From a bacterium (GTDB lineage: Bacteria > Bdellovibrionota > UBA1018): a stretch of DNA of 42,539 bases. Every line of letters starts with the position of its first letter. Within the stretch, counting starts at the first letter, position 1. Made by a program: the position numbers and the translations under genes. The notes beneath the pieces are model-generated. The model made no database searches, was not told the origin of the DNA, and worked only from the letters and a program-made list of their open reading frames with translations. This document shows positions 15,882-23,462 of the stretch, in pieces. The stretch is taken from contig JAIEMT010000015.1 in the NCBI GenBank assembly GCA_019751945.1, positions 1-42,539 on the forward strand. The letters are read 5' to 3'.

Positions 15882-17333
15882 TTAAGCGCCCCCGGAGGAA
15901 GTATCCCCAGAAGACGTTTTGGAATCCGATGAATCGGGAGCGGGCGTTACATCTCCGCCGGCGCCTTTCATCATTTCACGCAGCCGTTCTTCGGCTAGTG
16001 CTTTTGCATCCTTCATTGGCGAAGCGGTGAAGCTGCCTTTGCTGTCATCAGCAGAAACAACTGGACCTGCCAACACGTCGCCAGCTTTTTCGACCACCAC
16101 ACCCGCGCGCTCCTTGAGCTTCTCGGCGGTTTCTTGGTTGTCGTAGCCCGGAATCTTCATGAGATTCTCGAGAGTGGCATCGGCCACTTGGCGGACGTTG
16201 AGATAACCTGCTTGATAGATCGCTTGAGCCATCGTTTCGTTGACGCCTTCGATGTGCTGCAAGTTGAAGATCGCATCCGAAGTACGCTTTTGGAGCTTGG
16301 ACTTCGAGATGATGTCGAGTCTCCAGCCAGTGAGTTGAGCGGCGAGACGGACGTTCTGACCTTTTCGACCGATGGCGAGCGAGAGCTGATCGTCTTCGAC
16401 CATGATTTCCATGGTCTTGTTGCGCTCATCCATGCGGACGGATGAAATTTCTGCGGGAGCCAGAGCCGATCGCACAAAGATGACCGGGTTATCCGACCAC
16501 GGAATGATGTCGATCTTCTCGCCCTTCAATTCTTGAATCACGTTCTGAACGCGAATCCCCTTCATACCGACGCATGCGCCGACTGGATCCACGTCGCGAT
16601 CCTTCGAGGTGACAGCGATCTTCGAACGTGCGCCCGGTTCACGAGCACAGAGCTTGATTTCCACGATCTGTTCGCGAATTTCCGGAACTTCCATTTCAAA
16701 CAGCTTCACCAAATACTTCGGCGAAGTGCGGGTCAAATAGAGTTGCGGACCACGGGTGGTCATCATGACGTCCGACAAGAACGCCTGAACGCGATCGCCC
16801 GGCTTAAAGATTTCGCCTGGGATAATTTCCGAACGGGGAAGTAAAGCGTCAGCCTTACCTAAGTCGATCACGAGGTTGCCGCGTTCGATACGACGAGCAA
16901 TCCCGGTGACGATCTCACCCTTGCGGTGAACGTATTCGTTATAAATAATCTCTCGCTCAGCATCGCGCACCTTTTGAAAGATGACTTGCTTGGCCGCTTG
17001 AGCATCGATGCGGCCGAACTCCGGCGCTTCGACTTTAATCCCGAGTTCATCGCCGATCACCGCTTCGGGATCGAGCTTATGAGCTTCTTCAATTTGAATT
17101 TCTTCGGACTCTTCGAGCATGTCGGCGTCGCTCTCGACGACTTTCTTAAATTGGAAGAGGTCGATCTCGCCCGAATCTGGATTGTAGTGCGCTTCCAAGA
17201 CAGCGTTGACGCCGTACTTTTTCTGGGCGGCGGTTAAAACAGCCTGCTCCAAAGCGCTGATAATAATTTCTCGTTTAATCCCTCGGTCTTTTCCTACGGA
17301 TTCAATGACACGAGTGAGTTCTGAAGCGTTCAT
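15882..17333 (-). CDS. nusA: Transcription termination/antitermination factor NusA
   Basis: The 483-residue NusA has an N-terminal RNA polymerase-binding domain (1-130, starting MNASELTRVIESVGKDRGI), an S1 domain (about 136-200), KH1 with GACVGMKGIRVQNV (252-265), KH2 with AIGRKGQNVRLA (320-331), and a helix-hairpin-helix part (about 355-410) with MKIPGYDNQETAEKLKERA. The final 60 residues are a Ser/Thr/Asp-rich tail. NusA modulates pausing and termination by RNA polymerase. It sits between rimP (16 bp gap) and infB (21 bp gap), the classic order. Because NusA can regulate its own operon, the terminator-like leader upstream of rimP is of interest. Confidence 0.97.
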   Translation of the reverse strand: MNASELTRVIESVGKDRGIKREIIISALEQAVLTAAQKKYGVNAVLEAHYNPDSGEIDLFQFKKVVESDADMLEESEEIQIEEAHKLDPEAVIGDELGIKVEAPEFGRIDAQAAKQVIFQKVRDAEREIIYNEYVHRKGEIVTGIARRIERGNLVIDLGKADALLPRSEIIPGEIFKPGDRVQAFLSDVMMTTRGPQLYLTRTSPKYLVKLFEMEVPEIREQIVEIKLCAREPGARSKIAVTSKDRDVDPVGACVGMKGIRVQNVIQELKGEKIDIIPWSDNPVIFVRSALAPAEISSVRMDERNKTMEIMVEDDQLSLAIGRKGQNVRLAAQLTGWRLDIISKSKLQKRTSDAIFNLQHIEGVNETMAQAIYQAGYLNVRQVADATLENLMKIPGYDNQETAEKLKERAGVVVEKAGDVLAGPVVSADDSKGSFTASPMKDAKALAEERLREMMKGAGGDVTPAPDSSDSKTSSGDTSSGGA

Positions 17334-17349
17334 GGTTTACTTCTTCCTT

Positions 17350-17958
17350 TCAAATGCCCTCGTTCGGGCCAGCCTTCAAATCAGAATCAAAACTGGGCTC
17401 GAGGTTCGCTTTTGAGATCAGCGACAGAGGAATCTTTACCTCCGGACTTCGAGCGGATGAAGCAACGGCTTTGGCCTTACGACCAGTGGGAGCGGGTCCC
17501 TCGGGCAAGATTTCCAGTACCAACCGTTCATCCTCTAACTGCCTGATTTTGCCAACAAAATTCTTCTGCTTCGGATTCTTTTGAACGTAGTCCGCGTTGT
17601 CTCCTTCTTCGGCCGTGAGCGGTCGAAAGAGGTGAACCCTGACGCGGCTACCCGTGAAACGCTTGTAATCCTTAGGCGCATTCAGAGGGCGGAACACTCC
17701 AGGCGAGGAAACTTCTAGCTCGTAGGCTCCTTTAAAGACCTGATCCACTTCGGGAATCTGATCCAGAGGAATCTCCAGGGACTTGGTGACTTTCACACAG
17801 TCTTCCATGCCCACTGCCTGGCCGTCCGTTCGATCAATGAAGATCCGGAGCAGCTTCTGACGTTGAACCTGACATTCCATCTGTACGAGTTCGTACCCCA
17901 ACGCTTCGAGTACGGAACTCACAGCTTGGGTTAAAATGTCTTTCGAATCAGTCGTCAT
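17350..17958 (-). CDS. rimP: Ribosome maturation factor RimP
   Basis: With the ATG at 17958 the protein has 202 residues; a TTG 18 bp upstream is in frame but less likely. It shows the RimP pattern LEALGYELVQMECQVQRQKLLRIFIDR, then VGMEDCVKVTKSLEIPLD and YELEVSSPGVFRPLNAPKDYKRFTGSRVRV, followed by the SH3-like C-terminal domain. RimP helps assemble the 30S subunit. The C-terminus is longer than usual, with an Ala/Lys/Pro insert around 165-180. There is no clear Shine-Dalgarno sequence before the ATG (the leader reads TTGTTGGTTTTT), although this is the first gene of the operon. Confidence 0.93.
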   Translation of the reverse strand: MTTDSKDILTQAVSSVLEALGYELVQMECQVQRQKLLRIFIDRTDGQAVGMEDCVKVTKSLEIPLDQIPEVDQVFKGAYELEVSSPGVFRPLNAPKDYKRFTGSRVRVHLFRPLTAEEGDNADYVQKNPKQKNFVGKIRQLEDERLVLEILPEGPAPTGRKAKAVASSARSPEVKIPLSLISKANLEPSFDSDLKAGPNEGI

Positions 17959-18018
17959 AAAAACCAACAAAATCAATAATTTATAATTAGACCAACCGGT
18001 CTGGGTTGGCCTTTGGCC

Positions 18019-18048
18019 AAAAAAAAAGTGGGCTTGGATGGCCCACTT
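18019..18048 (-). terminator. Intrinsic-terminator-like hairpin upstream of rimP
   Basis: On the minus strand AAGTGGGC, a 7-nt loop, GCCCACTT (8-bp perfect stem, 18048-18026) is followed by an unbroken run of nine T (18027-18019). It points toward rimP, 60 bp downstream. No minus-strand gene ends just before it; the nearest is 790 bp away beyond an opposed gene. It may be a leader attenuator of the rimP-nusA-infB operon. An alternative short hairpin, CACTT-CATC-AAGTG, shares the AAGTG of the terminator stem and would exclude it. Confidence 0.65.
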
Positions 18049-18148
18049 GATGAAGTGACCTATAAACTATGCGACTTCTTACCATAGTCCTATTACGATG
18101 TCTATTTGAGGCTTTTTGGGGTGGAATTTCTCTTACGGAGCACGGGAA

Positions 18149-18835
18149 ATGAAACGATTTGGGGTGGTGGCTTGTCTGTTTTGGGTGGGATTTGGTTTAG
18201 CTCAGGAGCCGTTTACTGCTTACTGGCAAAAGGTCTATGTTCCCGCGGGGTCCAAGGTGTTGGGAATTTCTGAGACGGGAAGGTGCATCACTTTCCAGCC
18301 TCCGGGTGGAAAATCCACAACCGCCTGCGGGGTGGACGATGAAAAATCTATTCAAGAAAGTTTGGATCCGAAACGTGCGACCGATAAACAAATCGACGGA
18401 GCCACTCAGTTCTTTTACCGGTGTCCCAAAATTGCTTATGAAAATCTCCTCTCGATTGAAGCGGAAACGAAGAAGTGCAAAGACGCTCTGAGTGACAAAA
18501 TCAGCAAGAAGGGTTGTGTCACGACCCCGTTCGTTGTGGTTTCCACCAAACGGGACAATGATCCTGCGGCCGTAAAAGCAATCGTTGCAGCTGCTAAAGC
18601 GGGAAAACCCTTTCCAAAGGGCTTTGAAACACCCAACGTCATGGGAGATGCAATCTCTTTTGGGAGTGACAACTGCTATATCTATTCCAAAAATCTCAGC
18701 AACTTTGCGTGCCCGGACCACTCCAAGCAACAAGATTTAGATTCGAGCTACTATCTTTGTGTTCGAGAAATTTCGTCGGGCAGATCCGCTAGAGGCGCAG
18801 GAGAGGGAAGTGCTACCGGAGCGGAGTCCAGGTAG
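18149..18835 (+). CDS. Exported protein of unknown function
   Basis: The ATG at 18149 is chosen because a signal peptide starts there (MKRFGVVACLFWVGFGLAQE) with GGAG about 10 bp upstream; the frame is open 33 bp further with no such support. The 228-residue product has at least eight cysteines spread over the mature part, suggesting disulfides in the periplasm or outside, and no transmembrane segment. The tail SGRSARGAGEGSATGAESR is low complexity. No family is recognised. It converges on the methyltransferase gene with 3 bp between stop codons and lies divergent from rimP across about 190 bp that contain the leader hairpin. Confidence 0.72.
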   Translation: MKRFGVVACLFWVGFGLAQEPFTAYWQKVYVPAGSKVLGISETGRCITFQPPGGKSTTACGVDDEKSIQESLDPKRATDKQIDGATQFFYRCPKIAYENLLSIEAETKKCKDALSDKISKKGCVTTPFVVVSTKRDNDPAAVKAIVAAAKAGKPFPKGFETPNVMGDAISFGSDNCYIYSKNLSNFACPDHSKQQDLDSSYYLCVREISSGRSARGAGEGSATGAESR

Positions 18836-18838
18836 CGT

Positions 18839-19519
18839 CTATTCCTGATTTGGCTCCCGCTTTTGGGAATCGAGGAGGAATTCGAGGGAATTTCCCTTCT
18901 GCGTGATTTTGCTAGTGCGAAAGCTGGAGTGATCGATGAGCGCAAAGATCGTTTCCAGTTCGTAAGGTTTGTAGAGAATGCCTTTTCTGATTCCCCAAGC
19001 GTTGATTCTGCGAGCAATCCGATCGCGAAGCCTGTTGCCAGAGGGTTGGAGTAAGACATTCATCGCCAACGTGCCCGAGGGTTTTAAAATCCGATACAGT
19101 TCCTGGAGAGCCGTCGCAGGATCGGGGAAACAGTGAAATGCGTTGGCGACATTGATCGAATCAAAAGAGTGATCTGGGAGATTGAGGTGACAAACATCGC
19201 CTAAAAAGAGTTCCGTTTTTTTTCCGACCCTGGCCCTTGCCCCTTCGAGCATTTTTGGAGCCAGGTCAAACCCACTGGTTTTGCTCGCCGGGAGTCGATG
19301 CAGCACGCGATACAGAAGTAAGAGCGCAAAAAGCGAACCTGTCCCAATGGCGACTTCGAGATGACGGGGGCCCATGTTGTTGCCGAAGAATCGAATCTGT
19401 CTAAAGAGTCCGGATTGATAACTGAGTTTCAAGATAAAGAAGCCGCGGACGTCATACCACCAAGCTGGGCTGTCGTAGGCTCGTTTTGTCTTTTCTAAGA
19501 TCTGCGTGGTATCCATCAT
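18839..19519 (-). CDS. SAM-dependent methyltransferase (class I, UbiE-like)
   Basis: The start is placed at the ATG at 19519 (226 residues, MMDTTQILEKTKRAYDSPAWWYD). The frame is open to 19648, but that would overlap the divergent TetR gene, and the added residues look non-native. Motif I is HLEVAIGTGSLF (53-64), followed by GFDLAPKMLEGARARV (83-98, acidic loop), LFLGDVCHLNLPDHSFD (105-120) and LYRILKPSGTLAMNV (141-155), the class I Rossmann pattern. The substrate is unknown; small-molecule and lipid methyltransferases look like this. It is divergent from a TetR regulator, which probably controls it. Confidence 0.85.
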   Translation of the reverse strand: MMDTTQILEKTKRAYDSPAWWYDVRGFFILKLSYQSGLFRQIRFFGNNMGPRHLEVAIGTGSLFALLLLYRVLHRLPASKTSGFDLAPKMLEGARARVGKKTELFLGDVCHLNLPDHSFDSINVANAFHCFPDPATALQELYRILKPSGTLAMNVLLQPSGNRLRDRIARRINAWGIRKGILYKPYELETIFALIDHSSFRTSKITQKGNSLEFLLDSQKREPNQE

Positions 19520-19579
19520 GCCACTTAGGCTAAGAGGGATCCGAGTGACGAACAACTCGGGTTCAGGAAGGGGCTGGAA

Positions 19580-20218
19580 ATGGAAACTAAGTCTTCGAAA
19601 ATATTTAGAAGAGTACCTTCGCAGAGTCGGTCTCGGATGTTGGTTCACTCGGTTTTAGCGGCCACGAGAAGAATCCTTCCCAGCGAAGATTTTCGGCGAT
19701 TTACCACGCAAAAAGTCGCGGATGTGGCGGGCATTGGCATTGGATCGCTCTACGAATACTTTTATAGCAAAGAAAGCATTCTCCAGTTTGTTTTGGAACG
19801 CGAGATTGATCGCAATCTGGCTCAATTCGAAAGTCGTTTGGAGGAGCTCCAGGAAACTGATTTGGGAGCCATCAGTGATTCGCTGATTGATCACTTTTTT
19901 GACTACTTCTACACGCAGAAAAGGCTCATGCACAATCTGCTTTTCTCGCTTCCGAGAGAGGTGACAGCGGGAGTGATTTTACAATCTCGGATTCAAGTGA
20001 CGGATAAACTCGAGAAGCTCCTCGTTCGACGTTTTGCTCACCTGGGTGCCGAGCCGGATCTAAGGGCTCGACTCTTCTTCGTTGTGAATACGACCTTAGA
20101 GTGCATTCATTCCTACTTTTTTATCGAAGAGCAGGGAACTCCTCTCTTAACGAAGCAGTTTTATAAAGAGAATATTCGGGTTATTGCTCGTGCTGTTCTC
20201 AGACAAAGTTCTGTCTAA
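19580..20218 (+). CDS. TetR/AcrR-family transcriptional regulator
   Basis: The 212-residue protein has the N-terminal TetR helix-turn-helix at about 25-65: FTTQKVADVAGIGIGSLYEYFYSKESIL is the family signature. The C-terminal helical ligand-binding domain (about 75-205) is variable, as expected. It is divergent from the methyltransferase gene with 60 bp between starts, so the regulator probably represses both and responds to a small ligand. Its stop overlaps the stop of the convergent XRE gene by four bases. No ligand can be predicted. Confidence 0.9.
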   Translation: METKSSKIFRRVPSQSRSRMLVHSVLAATRRILPSEDFRRFTTQKVADVAGIGIGSLYEYFYSKESILQFVLEREIDRNLAQFESRLEELQETDLGAISDSLIDHFFDYFYTQKRLMHNLLFSLPREVTAGVILQSRIQVTDKLEKLLVRRFAHLGAEPDLRARLFFVVNTTLECIHSYFFIEEQGTPLLTKQFYKENIRVIARAVLRQSSV

Positions 20219-20532
20219 AAAAGCGATTCGACCCGAAGCTTAAAGAGGTGGAATTGTTTTTCGAGGAGCTCCGCCTCTTTTTTTAGTTCAGAAAATTCGG
20301 GATTTTTTCCACCCAGAAGTTCGAAAACGCTGACATCAAAGAGTTCAGCGAGTTTGAGATAGGTCTTGTTCCATTTGGCGCGGCCGTATTCCCAATCCCT
20401 GTAAGTGGTGACCGGAACCTGGATGTGATCAGCTACTTGTTTAATGGTGAGCCTTCGTTTCTTCCTCAGGCGAGCGATTCGCTGAGGAAAGTCGTCGATT
20501 GGCATATCAGCGGAGGGGTGATCAAATTCCAT
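20215..20532 (-). CDS. Small XRE-family helix-turn-helix protein
   Basis: This is a 105-residue protein. The segment FPQRIARLRKKRRLTIKQVADHIQVPVTTYRDWEYGR (about 15-51) is a clear HTH_3/XRE domain, followed by YLKLAELFDVSVFELLGG (58-75). The end (about 80-105) is a charged helix that could dimerise. There is no convincing Shine-Dalgarno site before either the first ATG or a second one nine codons on, so the start is uncertain. It converges on the TetR gene with a 4-bp overlap. The regulated target is not evident. Confidence 0.82.
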   Translation of the reverse strand: MEFDHPSADMPIDDFPQRIARLRKKRRLTIKQVADHIQVPVTTYRDWEYGRAKWNKTYLKLAELFDVSVFELLGGKNPEFSELKKEAELLEKQFHLFKLRVESLF

Positions 20533-20670
20533 AGTTGAAATGAGACTAGGAGACGTCGGCCGGAGCTACAACTCGGATTCAGGGGGCCCGCGAAGCGAGT
20601 CTAACGTCTTGAAAAGATTTGTAAGACCATTTTCGGAGAGGATTTCGAAAAAAGGTCCCTCGGTTTTACT

Positions 20671-20838
20671 CTAAGGTTTTAGGCTCCAAAATTTTACTCC
20701 CAGGTCATGCGGGTAGGCGTCGGCCGGGCGTTGAACTCGTTTGCTCACCAAGTAGTAGGCGTACTTATCATTTAAGAAGGGGATCTTGGGGAGGTCGGCG
20801 TTTAGTCTTTCGTGGATTTTACCCAGGACCTGGCGCAT
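20671..20838 (-). pseudogene. Short orphan coding fragment, probable gene remnant
   Basis: The minus strand is open from a stop at 20872-20874 to TAG at 20671. From the ATG at 20838 it reads 55 residues: a helical start (MRQVLGKIHERLNADLPKIP), then FLNDKYAYYLVSKRVQRP and DAYPHDLGVKFWSLKP. The composition, with an aromatic- and charge-balanced protein-like pattern, looks like the C-terminal end of a real protein rather than random sequence, and the 11 residues before the ATG (YQWSTDAA) also look coding. No start signal or family is recognised. It may be a truncated gene; a genuine 55-residue protein is the alternative. Confidence 0.4.
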
Positions 20839-20935
20839 GGCAGCATCTGTGCTCCATTGGTATGATCTTGACTATCCTTTCTCAAGCTGTTGCAATGTAA
20901 AAACGGGTACTTGGATCGGGCGGAGACCTCAAAAA

Positions 20936-21802
20936 TTGACTGCACCTTTTAAAATCTTAGGACTATTGAGTCTGATCGCGGTAGCGGGTTCACTTTCCTG
21001 CAGCTCCTCCAAAGGAGGCGAGTACACAGTCTCGGCTTATTTTTCCAACAACCCTGAAAGTTCCGACACCAAAGACCTGTTAGTGAAGAAGTGGACCTTG
21101 CCTGAGTTGAAGGCCATGAAGCAAGTCACGACCCATGAGAAAAATCCGCTCACCGGCGGTGTGGCGAAGTGGGTGGGCGTTCCGCTGGCTTCCTTAATCG
21201 AAGAAGCTTTCAAAGAAATCCCGGCTGAAAAGCGCGCTCAGGTCGATCTCATCATTTTGAAGAATGACGAAGGGAAGCAAGCGCTGGTGCCGCTCTTTTT
21301 TTCGAATCGCTATCCCATCTTGATTGCGCTTCATAAAGATCGAATGGGTTTGCCGCCGAATATGGGCCCTGTTTATTCGGTGGTGCCCTGGACGTCGAAG
21401 CCGAAGGTTTTGGGCGAAAGCGTTCCGCTTGAAAGTTATTTTCTATCCAAAATTTCAAAAATTGAGCTGACCAATTATCAAGTGCGCTACGGTCATTTGT
21501 TTTTGAAGCGCATGACGGATCCTGCTGCGGTTCGGGGACAAAAACTCTTTGTCCAGAGCTGTGTGACGTGTCATGCCACGGGGCGCGGTCCGACGGTGGA
21601 GGTGGTGGCGGGCCTGACCGAGGATCAACAGCGCAAGATGCTCGAGTCGGGGACGCACCCTGGAAATCAATCGGGCATAAAGCTGAGTCCTAAGGATTTG
21701 CGCGCTCTGATGAGCTATTTGAAAGCCTACCAGCAGGAGAAACTCGTCTCCCAGCATGGTTCGGCCCTTCAATTCTTACCCAAATCTCTGGGCGGCTCCT
21801 AA
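20936..21802 (+). CDS. Exported cytochrome c fused to a sulfite-oxidase-like (SUOX-fold) domain
   Basis: A TTG start at 20936, with CGGAG 10-11 bp before it, gives 288 residues beginning with a signal peptide (MTAPFKILGLLSLIAVAGSLSC). Upstream ATG starts add 50 non-native residues and overlap the minus-strand fragment. Cys22 could be a lipid site, but GSLSC is an imperfect lipobox. Residues about 30-190, with WTLPELKAMKQVTT and KWVGVPLASLIEEA, resemble the molybdopterin oxidoreductase (SUOX) fold, though a cofactor cysteine is not seen. The C-terminal part has one heme c motif CVTCH (209-213) and a helical cytochrome end. It is probably a periplasmic or membrane-bound electron carrier; partners are unknown. 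gltX follows 43 bp on. Confidence 0.75.
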   Translation: MTAPFKILGLLSLIAVAGSLSCSSSKGGEYTVSAYFSNNPESSDTKDLLVKKWTLPELKAMKQVTTHEKNPLTGGVAKWVGVPLASLIEEAFKEIPAEKRAQVDLIILKNDEGKQALVPLFFSNRYPILIALHKDRMGLPPNMGPVYSVVPWTSKPKVLGESVPLESYFLSKISKIELTNYQVRYGHLFLKRMTDPAAVRGQKLFVQSCVTCHATGRGPTVEVVAGLTEDQQRKMLESGTHPGNQSGIKLSPKDLRALMSYLKAYQQEKLVSQHGSALQFLPKSLGGS

Positions 21803-21845
21803 GCCCTTGTCTGGAGCAACTCTTCCGCTGTAAGGTCCCCCCACT

Positions 21846-23363
21846 ATGACATCCTCCGCTTCTGACACCATTCGAGTTCGTTTTGCGCCGTCACCTACCG
21901 GGTTCTTACACATCGGGGGTGTACGTACGGCGTTGTTCAATTGGCTTTATGCTCGTCAGCACAAGGGCAAGTTCTTGCTGCGAATTGAAGATACGGACTT
22001 AGAACGCTCCGAACAGCGATTCACGGACGACATCTTGGCGTCGATGACTTGGCTGGGTCTGAAATGGGATGAAGAGATTATCTATCAGAGCAAGCGCCTG
22101 GATATTTACAAGCAGCGCGCTGTGGAGCTGGTTGAAAAAGGCCACGCCTATTGGTGCTATTGCAGTGAGGCCGATGTGGAAGCCATGCGCGAAAAGGCGT
22201 TGGCTGTCGGGAAGAAGCCTCAGTACGATCGCCGTTGCCGCGATAAGAAGCACGGGGCACCAGCAGCCGGAGAGCCTGCCGTTATTCGTGTGAAGATTCC
22301 GCTCGAAGGACACATTGAATTTGAAGATCTGATTCGTGGACCGATCCGATTTGAAAATACGGACATCGATGATTTCGTGATCGTGCGTTCCAACGGTGCG
22401 CCGATTTATAACCTGTCAGTGGTGGTCGATGACGTATATCAGCGCGTGACTCACGTCGTGCGCGGAGACGATCATATCAATAATACCCCCAAGCAAATTC
22501 ATCTGTATCATCTGCTGCAATTCCCTGTTCCGAAGTTTGCGCATCTATCGATGATCTTGGGGCAGGATAAGAAAAAGCTTTCGAAGCGCCACGGTGCTGT
22601 TTCGGCGAATCTCTATCGTGCGGAAGGTTTCTTGCCCGAAGCACTCTTGAATTTCTTGGCTCGCTTGGGTTGGAGTCATGGTGATCAGGAAATTTTTTCG
22701 ATTCCTGAAATGATTCAGTTCTTTTCTTTTGAACATGTCCAAAAGAGTTCGGCCGTATTTAATTCTGAAAAATTGCTTTGGTTGAACGGCGAGCATATTC
22801 GTAAAACCGATCCAGCGCGAATGGCAGCCATCATTGCCGAAGATTACGGGGATTTCTTCCGCGAACCCGCGCAGATTTCTCGAGTGCAAACGACCTTGGG
22901 CGCACAGCTGGTGGGGTTGATTCAGCAAAAAGTGAAGCTGGTCAAAGAAGTGGCCGAGCAGCTCGTGCCACTCTGTACTCCTGCTCCAGTAGAGGTGGAT
23001 GCTTCGGGATTGAAGTGGAATAAGGATCCCAATTTGAAGCCTGTATTACAGAAAGCTGCTCAGCACGCTTGTGAAGCGTTTGCTCAGAAAATCGCGGGTG
23101 CTCAACCCGTTTCTCGTTCGGGCGCTGACTCGGTTTGGGGAAGTTCGCCATCGCTCGGGGATGCGGGTCTTACTCATCAAGACGTGAATGATTTGATGAA
23201 GCAGATCAGCGATCTGCACGGCGTGAAGCTGGGCGATCTCACTCAGCCCCTTCGGCTTACCGTGACCGGACGAATGATTAGTGCAGGGCTGTTTGAACTT
23301 CTCTGCGTATTGCCCTGGGATATTGTCGAGCCACGAATGCAGAAAGTGGCGACGCTCGAATAG
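21846..23363 (+). CDS. gltX: Glutamyl-tRNA synthetase
   Basis: The 505-residue class I synthetase charges tRNA-Glu. The HIGH-type motif is PSPTGFLHIGGVRTALFNWL (16-35) and the KMSKS-type motif is KKLSKRHG (243-250). The middle region with CYCSEADVEAMREK and QYDRRCRD belongs to the family, and the C-terminal anticodon-binding part (about 320-505) is complete. Whether it is discriminating or non-discriminating cannot be judged by eye; no glnS or gatCAB gene is in the window. It follows the cytochrome gene by 43 bp on the same strand. Confidence 0.96.
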   Translation: MTSSASDTIRVRFAPSPTGFLHIGGVRTALFNWLYARQHKGKFLLRIEDTDLERSEQRFTDDILASMTWLGLKWDEEIIYQSKRLDIYKQRAVELVEKGHAYWCYCSEADVEAMREKALAVGKKPQYDRRCRDKKHGAPAAGEPAVIRVKIPLEGHIEFEDLIRGPIRFENTDIDDFVIVRSNGAPIYNLSVVVDDVYQRVTHVVRGDDHINNTPKQIHLYHLLQFPVPKFAHLSMILGQDKKKLSKRHGAVSANLYRAEGFLPEALLNFLARLGWSHGDQEIFSIPEMIQFFSFEHVQKSSAVFNSEKLLWLNGEHIRKTDPARMAAIIAEDYGDFFREPAQISRVQTTLGAQLVGLIQQKVKLVKEVAEQLVPLCTPAPVEVDASGLKWNKDPNLKPVLQKAAQHACEAFAQKIAGAQPVSRSGADSVWGSSPSLGDAGLTHQDVNDLMKQISDLHGVKLGDLTQPLRLTVTGRMISAGLFELLCVLPWDIVEPRMQKVATLE

Positions 23364-23462
23364 GCAAGATCTCGACAGAGATGGAGTGTGTCCGCCTGAC
23401 ACATGCTTCAGGGCTGTTCCACGTGCTATAAATGATAGATGGACTGAGTAGTACGTCTATCT

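Noticed and set aside
17350-18110. tRNA gene upstream of rimP, as in the E. coli metY-rimP arrangement
   Set aside because: No cloverleaf, TTCGA-type loop or acceptor pairing could be found between 17960 and 18148.
19520-19648. Upstream 43-residue extension of the methyltransferase
   Set aside because: It overlaps the divergent TetR gene, contains no family residues, and a good internal ATG exists.
20786-20935. ATG-started extension of the cytochrome gene
   Set aside because: The added 50 residues are not signal-like, lie opposite a protein-like fragment, and would place the hydrophobic segment internally.
23385-23399. Small hairpin GTGTC-CGCCT-GACAC after gltX, as a terminator
   Set aside because: Only five base pairs and no T-run follow.
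23404-23433. Sigma-70 promoter for LamG paralog 1 (TATAAA at 23427)
   Set aside because: The -10 is good but the -35 region (TGCTTC) does not match, so I did not list it.
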